In this document: piece after piece, positions 25,314-33,517 of the stretch
Layout: each line of letters opens with the position of its first letter
Numbering within the stretch: position 1 is the stretch's first letter
NCBI GenBank assembly: GCA_963848355.1
Contig: CAWKDG010000012.1
Coordinates: 2,186,779-2,250,778 of the forward strand
Length of the DNA: 64,000 nt
Direction of reading: 5' to 3'
From: CAWKDG01 sp963848355
GTDB lineage: Bacteria; Actinomycetota; Acidimicrobiia; Acidimicrobiales; UBA8190
The notes under the pieces: model-generated
Seen by the model: only the letters and a program-made list of their open reading frames with translations
Database searches by the model: none
Told to the model about the DNA's origin: nothing
Made by a program: the position numbers and the translations under genes

Positions 25314-26325
25314 CTATGACGCCCGAAAGCCGGCCAGCATCTCCTGCACGCGCCGGTGGTCCATGCGGTACGGGGCGTAGAAGCTGATCCTGGTGACCAT
25401 GTCGCCGTAGCGCGCCAGAAGCTTGGCCGGGATCTCCGCCGGCTCACCGACCACGGCGAAGGCGTCGACGATATCGTCGCTGATCAGTCCGGCCATCTGC
25501 ACCCATTCGCCTCTCTTGGACAAGACGTTGAGCTCCGAGTGGAGGTCGCCCCATCCGTGGAGAGCCAGGACAGGTTTGTAGGCGGGGGTCGAGCCGTAGA
25601 AGGCGAGTTGGGCCTTGACACCTTCGACCGCCGCCGCCATCTCGGCGTCGTTGGTTCCGGTGACGATCATGGCCGGGTAGGAGATCTCGAACCCTTCTCG
25701 CGTTCGGCCCGACTTGGCCAGACCCCGTTCGAGAGCGGGGAGGGTGATCTCGCGCATGTAGCGCTCGGTGGTGAACCCGTGGGCGAGGAGGCCGTCGGCC
25801 ACCTCACCGGCCACCTCGGTCATCATCTCGCCGACAGCGGCGAGGAAGACCGGCGGTGTCCCATAGGGATTCGGCCCGGCGTTGAAGAACGGGGTCATGA
25901 GCGTGTGCGTGTAAAAGTCGCCCCGGAAGGCCAACTTGGTGCCCTCGTGCCATGCCGACCAGATGGCCCGCATGGCTTCGATGAACTCACGCATGCGTGC
26001 CGCCGGGTGCGACCACGGCATCGAGTACCGCTTGGTGATGTGCGGCTTGATCTGGGAGCCGAGGCCGAGCAGGAATCTCCCCTTCGAGTAGGTCTGCAGG
26101 TCGTTGGCCAAGACGGCCGTCGTCATCGGGTTCCGTGCAAAGGCCACGGCGATGGCGGTGCCCAGCTCGATGCGCTCGCGTGTGCTCGGCGGCGAGAAGC
26201 AACGGGAGGAACGGATCGTGCGCCGTCTCCGCGCACCACAGCCCGTCGAATCCGTCCTCCTCGGCCCGGGTGGCCGATGTGATGGCGTCACTGGGATCGA
26301 AACTGATGCCACCGTCGATGCGCAT
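25314..26325 (-). CDS. LLM-class (F420-dependent) oxidoreductase, frame break near 26180
   Basis: About 337 residues after correction. The N-terminus (MRIDGGISF, then EEDGFDGLWCAETAHDPFLP) is in one frame. The rest (ERIELGTAIAVAFARNPMTT, LGLGSQIKPHITKRY, and PPVFLAAVGEMMTEVAGEVA) is in another, with the change in GCGCTCGCGTGTGCTCG around 26175-26190. This TIM-barrel family uses coenzyme F420 or FMN; the LGLGSQIKPHI block and 'mean F420' style residues suit an F420 enzyme. ATG 26325 is 6 bases after a TAGGGT box. It lies downstream of the PAC2 and phosphotransferase genes on the same strand but has its own promoter. Substrate unknown. Confidence 0.88.
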
Positions 26326-26331
26326 CACGGC

Positions 26332-26337
26332 ACCCTA
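26332..26337 (-). promoter_or_regulatory. leaderless-type promoter of LLM oxidoreductase
   Basis: TAGGGT on the minus strand, then GCCGTG and ATG 26325. The GTG inside the spacer is an in-frame alternative start. Confidence 0.5.
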
Positions 26338-26365
26338 CCCGACGACGCCGGCGGAGAGCGCAGGC

Positions 26366-27268
26366 TCAGTCGTCCTCCGGCGCCGCTCCATCGCCCCGCT
26401 CGCCGCGCTCGTCACGCAGGTAGCGCTCGAGCTCAGCCGCCAATTCGTCCCCCGTCGGGAGCTGTCCGACGTCGAGAGGATTGCCTTCGGCCGTGTCCAC
26501 GCTGTGTTCCAGTTGGCGCACCATGGCCGTGTGCTCGCTGCTCTTGGAGATGAGGTCGTCCACCTGACGCAACGACGCGTCGGCGGCGGTGTGCAGGGGA
26601 GAGGCGTCGACCGACAGCCCCGCCACCGAAGCCAGGCCGTCGAGGAGGGCGGCGCTGGCAGAGGGAAAGGCCATCCCCGAGACGTAGTGCGGGACACGGG
26701 CCCACAGGCCGACGGCGGCGATATCGGCCTCACCCAGGGCCAATTCGAGGGCCCCCCACACGCCGGACGGCACGTCGATCTCGCCCTGGACGATGCCGAT
26801 CTCGGCCACGAGGTCAGCGGACGACGGCGGTGCCGTGGCCGCCAGGCGCACGGGGCGGGTGTGCGGGGCCGGGGCGGGAAAGGCGCCCAGCCCGACCACC
26901 ATCCGGACCCGGAGGTCGCGGCACAGTCCGACGACGGAGCTGACGAACGAGGGCCAACGGAAGTCGGGTTCGGGTCCCACCAGGAAGCAGACGTCGGCGC
27001 CCAGGAGATCCTGTCCCAGCCGCATCTGGATGACGGGCCAGGTGAGCCCCTCGTTGACCCCGCGGGCGATATGGACGACGGGACGACGGGCGCGTTGGTC
27101 GATGAGGGACTCGCCGTCGAAGGTGGCGATCAATTCGGTGGGCCCCGCCGACAACAGGGCCGAGATGGCACCGTCGGCGCCGAGTCCGGCATCCACCCAA
27201 CCCTCGAGGGCGACGACGAGCACGGGTCGATCGAGCACCCGGTCCATGTGGCGTTCGTAGAGGGTCAT
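26366..27268 (-). CDS. PAC2 family protein
   Basis: 300 residues from ATG 27268. It has the PAC2 (proteasome assembly chaperone 2-like) fold: PVLVVALEGWVDAGLGADGA at the N-terminus, ELIATFDGESLIDQRARRPV, LVGPEPDFRWPSFVSSVVGL, and a C-terminal helical region ending in an acidic tail. Actinobacterial PAC2 proteins bind proteasome-related partners or are of unknown role, and no proteasome genes lie here. A GGAG occurs 9 bases upstream of the ATG. It starts 16 bases after the phosphotransferase stop, so the two are probably one operon. Confidence 0.85.
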   Translation of the reverse strand: MTLYERHMDRVLDRPVLVVALEGWVDAGLGADGAISALLSAGPTELIATFDGESLIDQRARRPVVHIARGVNEGLTWPVIQMRLGQDLLGADVCFLVGPEPDFRWPSFVSSVVGLCRDLRVRMVVGLGAFPAPAPHTRPVRLAATAPPSSADLVAEIGIVQGEIDVPSGVWGALELALGEADIAAVGLWARVPHYVSGMAFPSASAALLDGLASVAGLSVDASPLHTAADASLRQVDDLISKSSEHTAMVRQLEHSVDTAEGNPLDVGQLPTGDELAAELERYLRDERGERGDGAAPEDD

Positions 27269-27284
27269 GAACGACGACTCCGGA

Positions 27285-28346
27285 TCACGATGCCTCCAAC
27301 GTCCGTTGTGCCATCTCGGCCAACCGTACGATGCTGGTGGCGAACCCTTCGACGCTGGTGCGATCTCCGGCGGCCGCACCGCCGACGTATCGGGCGTAGA
27401 CGCCCTGCAGGATGCAGGCCAGCTTCCAGTAGCCGAAGGCGACGTAGAAATCGAGGCGCTCCAGATCTCGTCCCGAAGCGTCCTGATAGCGCTGGCGCAT
27501 CTCGGCGCGATCGGGGAATCCGGGCACCGTGGTCGGCGTCACCCCCAGCAGCGCCGCTTCGTCGCCCGCCTCGGTCCAATAGACCATCAGCAAGCCGAGA
27601 TCGGCCAGGGGGTCGCCGAGCGTGCAGATCTCCCAGTCGAGCACAGCCCTCACGGCTCCGTCGGGACCGAGCACGGTGTTGTCGAGCCGGTAGTCGCCGT
27701 GGACGATGGCCGTCCCCACCTGTGGAGGGATGTCGGCAGCCAGACGGTCGTGGATGAGACTGATGATGGTGGTCGTGTCGACGCCCTCCACGGGGGAGTT
27801 CCGGAACTGCTCGTACCAGCGCCGCAGTTGCCGTTCGATGTATCCGTCGCGCTTGGCGAAGTCGCCCAGTCCGACATCGTCGACGTCCACGGCGTGGAGG
27901 GCGGCGAGGGTGTCGGCGATCGACTCCCCGGCCCGACGCCGGGCCCCGAGGTCAAGCTCACGCTCGGCCGTCTCTGCGTCGCGGACGATGTGACCCTCGA
28001 CGAACTCCATGACATAGAAGGGGCGTCCGTTCACGGCGTCGTCCTCGCACAGGCCGAAGGTGACGGGAACGGGCACGACGGTCGAGCCGAGGGCGCTGAT
28101 CACCTTGTACTCACGGGACATGTCGTGGGCGGTCGGGAGGACGTGACTGAGCGGGGGTCGACGCAGCGCAAAGTGACGGCCGGTGGCGTCGGTCACCCGG
28201 TATGTCAGGTTCGAGCGGCCTCCGGCGATGAGCTCGAAGCGAAGGGGGAGCTCGGTCTCGGGAATGTTCTCGGCGAACCATCTGCCGACCCGGTCAGCAT
28301 CGATTCCCTCGACCTCGTCGTGCCCGAGGATGGGCGAAGCGGCCAT
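27285..28346 (-). CDS. aminoglycoside-phosphotransferase-fold protein (ACAD10/FadE36-associated type)
   Basis: 353 residues. The kinase-like fold has IAGGRSNLTYRV (P-loop region), the catalytic loop IVHGDYRLDNTVL (HGDxxxxN) and the metal-binding VLDWEICTLGDPLADLG. This subfamily accompanies acyl-CoA dehydrogenases in actinobacteria and is fused to them in animal ACAD10/11, where it phosphorylates 4-hydroxyacyl-CoA. A role in hydroxyacyl-CoA breakdown is therefore plausible (inference). Start ATG 28346 follows a TAGCGT box by 7 bases. It is divergent from the thioredoxin gene and cotranscribed with PAC2. Confidence 0.88.
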   Translation of the reverse strand: MAASPILGHDEVEGIDADRVGRWFAENIPETELPLRFELIAGGRSNLTYRVTDATGRHFALRRPPLSHVLPTAHDMSREYKVISALGSTVVPVPVTFGLCEDDAVNGRPFYVMEFVEGHIVRDAETAERELDLGARRRAGESIADTLAALHAVDVDDVGLGDFAKRDGYIERQLRRWYEQFRNSPVEGVDTTTIISLIHDRLAADIPPQVGTAIVHGDYRLDNTVLGPDGAVRAVLDWEICTLGDPLADLGLLMVYWTEAGDEAALLGVTPTTVPGFPDRAEMRQRYQDASGRDLERLDFYVAFGYWKLACILQGVYARYVGGAAAGDRTSVEGFATSIVRLAEMAQRTLEAS

Positions 28347-28353
28347 GGGATGC

Positions 28354-28359
28354 ACGCTA
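28354..28359 (-). promoter_or_regulatory. leaderless-type promoter of phosphotransferase gene
   Basis: TAGCGT on the minus strand, 7 bases before ATG 28346. Confidence 0.5.
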
Positions 28360-28444
28360 TCTCCCGCGTCCGGGCGCGGCCGCGGGTCAGGAGGATCCGC
28401 ACCCGATGCGGCCGGCACCGACATGGGATCCGATCGTCTTCCGG

Positions 28445-28450
28445 TATCGT
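28445..28450 (+). promoter_or_regulatory. leaderless-type promoter of thioredoxin-TPR gene
   Basis: TATCGT, 7 bases before GTG 28458. Confidence 0.5.
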
Positions 28451-28457
28451 CGAGAGT

Positions 28458-29174
28458 GTGACCACTGTGACCGATGTCACCGACGCCAGCTTCGAACAGG
28501 ACGTCCTCGACCGCTCGGTCGCCGTCCCCGTGATCGTCGACCTGTGGGCCCCGTGGTGTGGTCCGTGCCGCACGCTCGGGCCCATTCTCGAGAAGGCGGT
28601 CGAAGCGTCCAATGGGGCCGTCGAGCTCGTCAAGGTCAACGTCGACGACAACCCCCGGGTGTCGACGGCCTTCCAGGTGCAGTCGATCCCTGCCGTTTTC
28701 GCCGTGCGCGACCGACAGATCGTCGACCACTTCGTCGGGGCCCTTCCCGAGAAACAAGTGGCGGAATTCATCGCCCGGCTGGCCCCGGCGCCGTCGGAGG
28801 CCGACGAGCTGGTCGCCCGGGGCGACGAGGCGTCGTTGCGCCGGGCCCTGGAACTCGAACCCGATCACCCCGACGGGGTGGTGACCCTGGCCCGGCTGCT
28901 CGTCGGCGACGGCAAGCCGTCCGAGGCCCTCGAGCTCCTGGCCCGCATCCCCGAGACGGCCGCGTCCCGCGTCGTCGCCGCCGAAGCGCGCCTGGCCGCC
29001 CAGCAGGTCGAAGTGCCTGCTGACGGCGTCGACGTCCTGCTCGACGCCCTGCTGCCCCGCGTGAAGGACGACGGCGACGCTCGCCAGGAGTTCATCGATC
29101 TGCTCGAGACGCTCGGTCCCGACGATCCACGCACGGCGCGCTACCGCAAGGCTCTGTCGGCGCAGCTCTTCTGA
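28458..29174 (+). CDS. thioredoxin-TPR protein, CnoX/YbbN-like
   Basis: 238 residues. The N-terminal thioredoxin domain has LWAPWCGPCRTLGPIL with Cys34 and Cys37, and cis-Pro in QSIPAVFAV. The C-terminal half is built of TPR-like helices (ADELVARGDEASLRRALELE, VTLARLLVGDGKPSEALELL). This matches the CnoX/YbbN chaperedoxin family, which guards proteins from aggregation and mixed disulfides; here the CXXC is complete, so redox activity is possible. GTG 28458 follows a TATCGT box by 7 bases. It is transcribed away from the phosphotransferase gene. Confidence 0.92.
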   Translation: MTTVTDVTDASFEQDVLDRSVAVPVIVDLWAPWCGPCRTLGPILEKAVEASNGAVELVKVNVDDNPRVSTAFQVQSIPAVFAVRDRQIVDHFVGALPEKQVAEFIARLAPAPSEADELVARGDEASLRRALELEPDHPDGVVTLARLLVGDGKPSEALELLARIPETAASRVVAAEARLAAQQVEVPADGVDVLLDALLPRVKDDGDARQEFIDLLETLGPDDPRTARYRKALSAQLF

Positions 29175-29211
29175 TCGTCGCTCCCCCGGCCGCTCCGAGC
29201 AGCATGGTTGG

Positions 29212-29217
29212 TAGCCT
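29212..29217 (+). promoter_or_regulatory. leaderless-type promoter of folP-like gene
   Basis: TAGCCT, 8 bases before GTG 29226. An in-frame ATG at 29208 lies upstream of the box and is therefore not preferred. Confidence 0.5.
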
Positions 29218-29225
29218 CGCCGGTC

Positions 29226-30056
29226 GTGCGTCTGATGCTCGGGGACCGTTGTCACGACCTGAGCGCCCGGGCGCTCGTCATGGGCATCGTCAACCGCACC
29301 CCCGACTCCTTCTACGACCGCGGGGCAACCTACGCCCTCGACGCGTTGCTCACCCGGGCTTCGACGCTGGTGGCTGACGGGGCCGACCTCATCGACGTCG
29401 GCGGTGTGAAGGCCGGTCCCGGCCCGGAAGTCACCGAGGCCGAGGAGATCGACCGGATCATCCCGGCCATCGAAGCCCTCCACGCCCGGATCGACATCCC
29501 GATCTCGGTCGATACCTGGCGGGCGCCGGTGGCCCGCGCCGCCTACAGAGCAGGGGCGGTCGTGGGCAACGACATCAGTGGATTCGCCGACCCCGAATAC
29601 CTGGCGGCCGCGGCCGCGGCCGACGCCACGGTGGTGGCCACCCACATTCGTCTCGCCCCCCGCGTGCGTGATCCCGAACCGGTCTACGACGACGTCGTGG
29701 CGGTGGTGCGGTCGTTCCTGGCCGATCGGGCCGCGCGCGCCGCCGCCGCCGGCATCGCCCCCGACCGGGTGATCCTCGACGCCGGCCTCGATCTGGGCAA
29801 GACGGCCGAGCAGTCCCTGACCCTCCTGCGGGCGTCGGGCTCTCTGGCCGCTCTCGGGCATCCCCTCTTGCTGTCGGCGTCGAACAAGACCTTTCTGGGT
29901 GCGGTCCTGGACCTCGACATCGACTCGCGGGGAGAAGCGTCCCTGGCCGCCGCCGCCATCGGGGTGTCCCTCGGGTGCCGGATCGTCCGCGTCCACGACG
30001 TCGCCCGCACCCGCCTCGTCTGCGACAGCCTCGCCGCCGTCCTCGAGGCGGCCTGA
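29226..30056 (+). CDS. dihydropteroate synthase family protein, FolP2-like
   Basis: 276 residues, a TIM barrel of the DHPS family. VMGIVNRTPDSFYDRG is the N-terminal signature, VDTWRAPVARAA and VVGNDISGF are barrel strands, and RIVRVHDVARTRLV is the C-terminal His/Asp strand. The loop that in true DHPS carries the STRPG pABA-binding motif reads GGVKAGPGPEV, and the strand normally MHWRG-like reads THIRLAPRVRDPE. Both are features of the actinobacterial FolP2 paralogue, which lacks DHPS activity in mycobacteria. So folate synthesis should not be assumed. holA starts 2 bases after the stop. Confidence 0.85.
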   Translation: MRLMLGDRCHDLSARALVMGIVNRTPDSFYDRGATYALDALLTRASTLVADGADLIDVGGVKAGPGPEVTEAEEIDRIIPAIEALHARIDIPISVDTWRAPVARAAYRAGAVVGNDISGFADPEYLAAAAAADATVVATHIRLAPRVRDPEPVYDDVVAVVRSFLADRAARAAAAGIAPDRVILDAGLDLGKTAEQSLTLLRASGSLAALGHPLLLSASNKTFLGAVLDLDIDSRGEASLAAAAIGVSLGCRIVRVHDVARTRLVCDSLAAVLEAA

Positions 30057-30058
30057 TC

Positions 30059-31132
30059 ATGGCCCCGCCACCCGCTCCGGCGGCGAAGGGGGAAAAAGGG
30101 GAGGTCGGTGCCTACCTGGTGAAGGGGGACGATCCGTCCCTGGTGGGACAGGCTGTGCACGATCTGCTCGGTGTCCTCGTCGGCGAGCGGGAGGCGGCCG
30201 CCGTGACCGAGGAGCACGGCGGCCCCGGCGCTCCTGATCTCGACGTCGGGATCATCGTGGACGCCCTCACGACGCCACCGTTCATCACCGACCGCCGGGT
30301 GGTGGTGGTGCGCGATGCCGGTCGCCTGGTCGCCGCCGACGCCGGTCGCCTCGTCGCCTGCCTCGACGACCCCGTCGCCGACGTCGTTCTCGTCCTCGTG
30401 GCCGGTGGCGGGACCGTCCCCGCCGCCCTCGTGAAGGCGGTCGACCGGGTGGGCCGAGTGATCGACACCGCCGTCGGTACCGGTCGGGCCCGGACCCAGT
30501 GGCTGGTCGATCACCTCCGTGACGCGCCCGTCCGCCTCGACGTCCGGGCCGCCACCCGCCTGGGCGATCACCTGGGAGGCGACCTGAGCCGCCTCCAGGG
30601 GCTCCTCGACACCCTCGCGTCCGCCTACGGCCCCGGGGCCGCCGTCGACTCGGACCAGCTCGAGCCGTTCCTCGGTGAGGCGGGACGGGTCGCTCCCTGG
30701 GACCTGACCGACGCCATCGACGCCGGCGACACGGCGGCGGCGCTCGTCGCCCTCGGGCGCCTGCTCGGGCCGGGCGGGTCCCATCCCCTCGTCGTCCTCT
30801 CGATCCTGCACCGCCACTACCAGGCCATGCTGCGCCTCGACGGGGCCGGGGTGACGTCGGGCGAGCAGGCCGCCGCCCTTCTCGGTGCCCGCAGCGTGTT
30901 CCCCGCCCGCAAGGCGCTCGAGCAGGGCCGCCGGCTTGGCGCGGCCCGTCTGGGCCGGGCCATGACGCTGCTGGCCGACACCGATCTCGACGTCCGGGGC
31001 CGCAGCGCGCTCCCCGATGTCACGCTGCTCGAGGTCCTGGTGGGGCGCCTCAGCCGACTGGGCGGCGGGCGGGAAGCCGGGTCGGGCCGCGGGGGAGGGC
31101 GGACCACGTCGCGGCGACGGGCGTCGTCGTGA
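30059..31132 (+). CDS. holA: DNA polymerase III delta subunit (clamp loader)
   Basis: 357 residues. Motifs of the family: an opening YLVKGDDPSLVGQAVHDLL, IIVDALTTPPFITDRRVVVV with the following VRDAGRLV strand, and the C-terminal helical collar domain (HPLVVLSILHRHYQAMLRLD, FPARKALEQGRRLG, ADTDLDVRG). Delta opens the beta sliding clamp. The start follows the folP-like stop by 2 bases, so the two are translationally linked. rpsT converges on it, the usual bacterial neighbourhood for holA. Confidence 0.9.
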   Translation: MAPPPAPAAKGEKGEVGAYLVKGDDPSLVGQAVHDLLGVLVGEREAAAVTEEHGGPGAPDLDVGIIVDALTTPPFITDRRVVVVRDAGRLVAADAGRLVACLDDPVADVVLVLVAGGGTVPAALVKAVDRVGRVIDTAVGTGRARTQWLVDHLRDAPVRLDVRAATRLGDHLGGDLSRLQGLLDTLASAYGPGAAVDSDQLEPFLGEAGRVAPWDLTDAIDAGDTAAALVALGRLLGPGGSHPLVVLSILHRHYQAMLRLDGAGVTSGEQAAALLGARSVFPARKALEQGRRLGAARLGRAMTLLADTDLDVRGRSALPDVTLLEVLVGRLSRLGGGREAGSGRGGGRTTSRRRASS

Positions 31133-31153
31133 GATCCGCCGCCGCTGCGACGA

Positions 31154-31504
31154 TCACTTCTTGGCGGCGGCCGCCTTCTTGGTGGCGCCGGACTTGGTCG
31201 CCGCCGATTTCGAGGCCGCCGGCTTCGTGCTCACCGGCTCCTCGGACCCGGCCCGGGCGGCGCGCCGCATGAGGCGCGACTTCCGATTCGCCGCCTGGTT
31301 CTTGTGGATCACGCCCTGAGCGGCAGCCCTGTCGATCCGTCGCACGGCGGCCCGGATGGCCTCGGCCGAGTCGTCGGTCCCCGTCTCGATCGCGCCCACC
31401 GCCGTCTTCGTGCGCGTGCGCATCTCCGAACGGACAGCCTTGTTCTTGAGGCGCCGACGCTCGTTCTGACGGTTCCGCTTGATCTGGCTCTTGATGTTGG
31501 CCAC
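31154..31504 (-). CDS. rpsT: 30S ribosomal protein S20
   Basis: 116 residues from GTG 31504: the canonical ANIKSQIKRNRQNERRRLKN start, two long basic helices, and VIHKNQAANRKSRLMRR as the rRNA-binding end. A 30-residue C-terminal extension of alternating Ala/Lys/Ser/Thr (SKSAATKSGATKKAAAAKK) goes beyond the usual length of about 88 residues and is typical of high-GC actinobacteria. S20 binds 16S rRNA early in 30S assembly. No ribosome site is obvious. A TACCCT box about 100 bases upstream suggests a leader of about 93 bases. It is divergent from lepA. Confidence 0.96.
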   Translation of the reverse strand: MANIKSQIKRNRQNERRRLKNKAVRSEMRTRTKTAVGAIETGTDDSAEAIRAAVRRIDRAAAQGVIHKNQAANRKSRLMRRAARAGSEEPVSTKPAASKSAATKSGATKKAAAAKK

Positions 31505-31602
31505 GTGAGAGTCTCGCTGTTCGAGGGACGGAGAGCCGGCGCCCAGTGCGCTCGGCGGTTCAGGCGGTCGGGCGACGCCATCGGCGTCACCGCGGGGAAC
31601 CA

Positions 31603-31608
31603 AGGGTA
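31603..31608 (-). promoter_or_regulatory. candidate rpsT promoter
   Basis: TACCCT on the minus strand. Transcription would begin about 31597, giving a leader of about 93 bases before GTG 31504. Confidence 0.35.
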
Positions 31609-31689
31609 GCAGGCACCCGCCGTCCGGTCCTCCCCGGACCCGGCCCCGGTCCCGGTCCGTCGGGGGTCCGTGCATCTCGCCGCCGCCGG

Positions 31690-31695
31690 TACGCT
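31690..31695 (+). promoter_or_regulatory. leaderless-type promoter of lepA
   Basis: TACGCT, 9 bases before GTG 31705. Confidence 0.45.
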
Positions 31696-31704
31696 CCGGG
31701 GGCC

Positions 31705-33492
31705 GTGCTTGAGACCGACCGGATCCGCAATTTCTCCATCGTCAGCCATGTCGACCACGGCAAGTCGACGCTGTCGGACCGGATCCTCGAGCTCACCAAC
31801 ACCGTCGACCCCCGGCTCATGCGTGAGCAGTACCTCGATTCCATGGACATCGAGCGGGAGCGCGGCATCACCATCAAGGCCCAGAACGTCCGGGTCCGCT
31901 GGAAGGAGAACGTCCTTCACCTCATCGACACGCCGGGCCACGTCGACTTCGGGTACGAGGTCAGCCGCTCGCTGGCGGCGTGCGAGGGGGCCGTCCTCCT
32001 CGTCGACGCCTCCCAGGGAATCCAGGCCCAGACCCTGGCCACGTGTTACCAGGCGATCGAGAACAACCTCGAGATCGTGGCCGCCCTCAACAAGATCGAC
32101 CTCCCGGCCGCTGATCCCGAGAGGTACGCGGGCGAGATCGAGCGGGTCCTCGGCATCGACGCCGCCACCATCCTCCGCATCTCGGCCAAGACCGGTGACG
32201 GGGTCGACGCTCTCCTCGACGCCATCGTGGAGCGCGTGCCCCCGCCCTCGGGGGATCCCGACGTGGCCCTGCGGGCCCTCATCTTCGACTCGGCCTACGA
32301 CCAGTACCGCGGCGTGGTCAGCTCGGTGCGGGTCATGGAGGGAGTCCTCCGCACACGGTCGCGCATCCGCTACATGCAGGCGGGGACCGTCCAGGAGATC
32401 GAGGAGATCGGTGTCCGCACTCCCGACCCCGCACCGGTCGACGAGCTCGGCCCCGGTGAGGTGGGCTACCTGATCTCGGGGATCAAGGACGTCGGTCAGG
32501 CGCGGTCGGGGGAGACGGTGACCGATGCCGTCCACCCCGCCGCCGAGGCCCTCCACGGCTATCGCGACCCCAAGCCCATGGTGTTCTGCGGGCTCTACCC
32601 CGTCGACGGCGACGAGCTGACCGAGCTGCGCGAGGCGCTCGACAAGCTGCGGCTGAACGACTCGAGTTTCACCTTCGAGCCGGAGTCATCGGGAGCGCTC
32701 GGCTTCGGCTTCCGCTGTGGATTCCTCGGGCTCCTGCACATGGAGATCGTCCGCGAACGGCTCGAGCGCGAGTTCAACCTGTCCCTCATCGCCACGGCCC
32801 CGTCGGTGGCCTACGTGGCCCACTGCACCGACGGGACCGAGATCCGCTTCGACAATCCGAGTGAGATGCCCGAGGCGAGCAAGCTCGATCACATCGACGA
32901 GCCGATGCTCCGGGCCACCCTCATCGTGCCCACCGACTTCATCGGCACGGTCATGGATCTGTGCCAGACGCGCCGCGGCGAGCTCGACCGCATGGAGTAC
33001 ATCTCCTCCGAACGCGTCGAGCTGCTCTACCGGATCCCCCTCGGGGAGGTCGTCATCGACTTCTTCGACCAGTTGAAGTCCCGCACCAAGGGCTACGCCA
33101 GCCTCGACTACGAGGCCGACGGGTACAAGACGGCCACCCTCGTGAAGGTCGACCTCCTCATCAACCAAGTCCCGGTGGACGCTTTCTCGACCGTCGTCCA
33201 CAAGTCGCAGGCCGACATCTACGGGCGGAAGATGACGGAGAAGCTGCGCACCCTCATCCCCCGCCAGCTCTTCGACGTCCCCATCCAGGCCGCCATCGGC
33301 GGACGGGTCATCGCCCGCGAGACGGTCAAGGCCCGGCGCAAGGACGTGCTGGCCAAGTGCTACGGCGGAGACATCACCCGCAAGCGCAAGCTCCTCGAGA
33401 AGCAGAAGGAAGGCAAGAAGAAGATGAAGTCCATCGGGCGCGTCGAGGTGCCCCAAGAAGCCTTCGTGGCCGCCCTGCGCTTGGAGGACTGA
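31705..33492 (+). CDS. lepA: elongation factor 4 (LepA), ribosome back-translocase GTPase
   Basis: 595 residues, full length for EF4. GTPase motifs: SHVDHGKSTLSDRI (G1), RGITIKAQ (G2), DTPGHVDFGYEV (G3), NKIDLPAADPE (G4) and SAKTGDGV (G5). The EF-G-like domains and the LepA-specific C-terminal domain (YGGDITRKRKLLEKQKEGKK, ending with VPQEAFVAALRLED) follow. EF4 binds stalled or mistranslocated ribosomes. GTG 31705 is the start because it gives VLETDRIRNFSIVSHV and lies 9 bases after a TACGCT box; the frame is open upstream but not coding-like. The frame is intact. Confidence 0.97.
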   Translation: MLETDRIRNFSIVSHVDHGKSTLSDRILELTNTVDPRLMREQYLDSMDIERERGITIKAQNVRVRWKENVLHLIDTPGHVDFGYEVSRSLAACEGAVLLVDASQGIQAQTLATCYQAIENNLEIVAALNKIDLPAADPERYAGEIERVLGIDAATILRISAKTGDGVDALLDAIVERVPPPSGDPDVALRALIFDSAYDQYRGVVSSVRVMEGVLRTRSRIRYMQAGTVQEIEEIGVRTPDPAPVDELGPGEVGYLISGIKDVGQARSGETVTDAVHPAAEALHGYRDPKPMVFCGLYPVDGDELTELREALDKLRLNDSSFTFEPESSGALGFGFRCGFLGLLHMEIVRERLEREFNLSLIATAPSVAYVAHCTDGTEIRFDNPSEMPEASKLDHIDEPMLRATLIVPTDFIGTVMDLCQTRRGELDRMEYISSERVELLYRIPLGEVVIDFFDQLKSRTKGYASLDYEADGYKTATLVKVDLLINQVPVDAFSTVVHKSQADIYGRKMTEKLRTLIPRQLFDVPIQAAIGGRVIARETVKARRKDVLAKCYGGDITRKRKLLEKQKEGKKKMKSIGRVEVPQEAFVAALRLED

Positions 33493-33517
33493 GCAGCGAG
33501 CAGCCTGGGGTGACCGA

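Noticed and set aside
28347..29996. A long open minus-strand frame opposite the thioredoxin and folP-like genes
   Set aside because: It is antisense to clear genes and rich in Arg/Gly/Val/Asp, the usual shadow of GC-rich coding DNA. The phosphotransferase begins at 28346.
31137..31171. GCCGCCGC/GCGGCGGC inverted repeat between holA and rpsT as a terminator
   Set aside because: One arm is the Ala/Lys codon repeat of rpsT, there is no T-tract, and such repeats are common in this GC-rich DNA.
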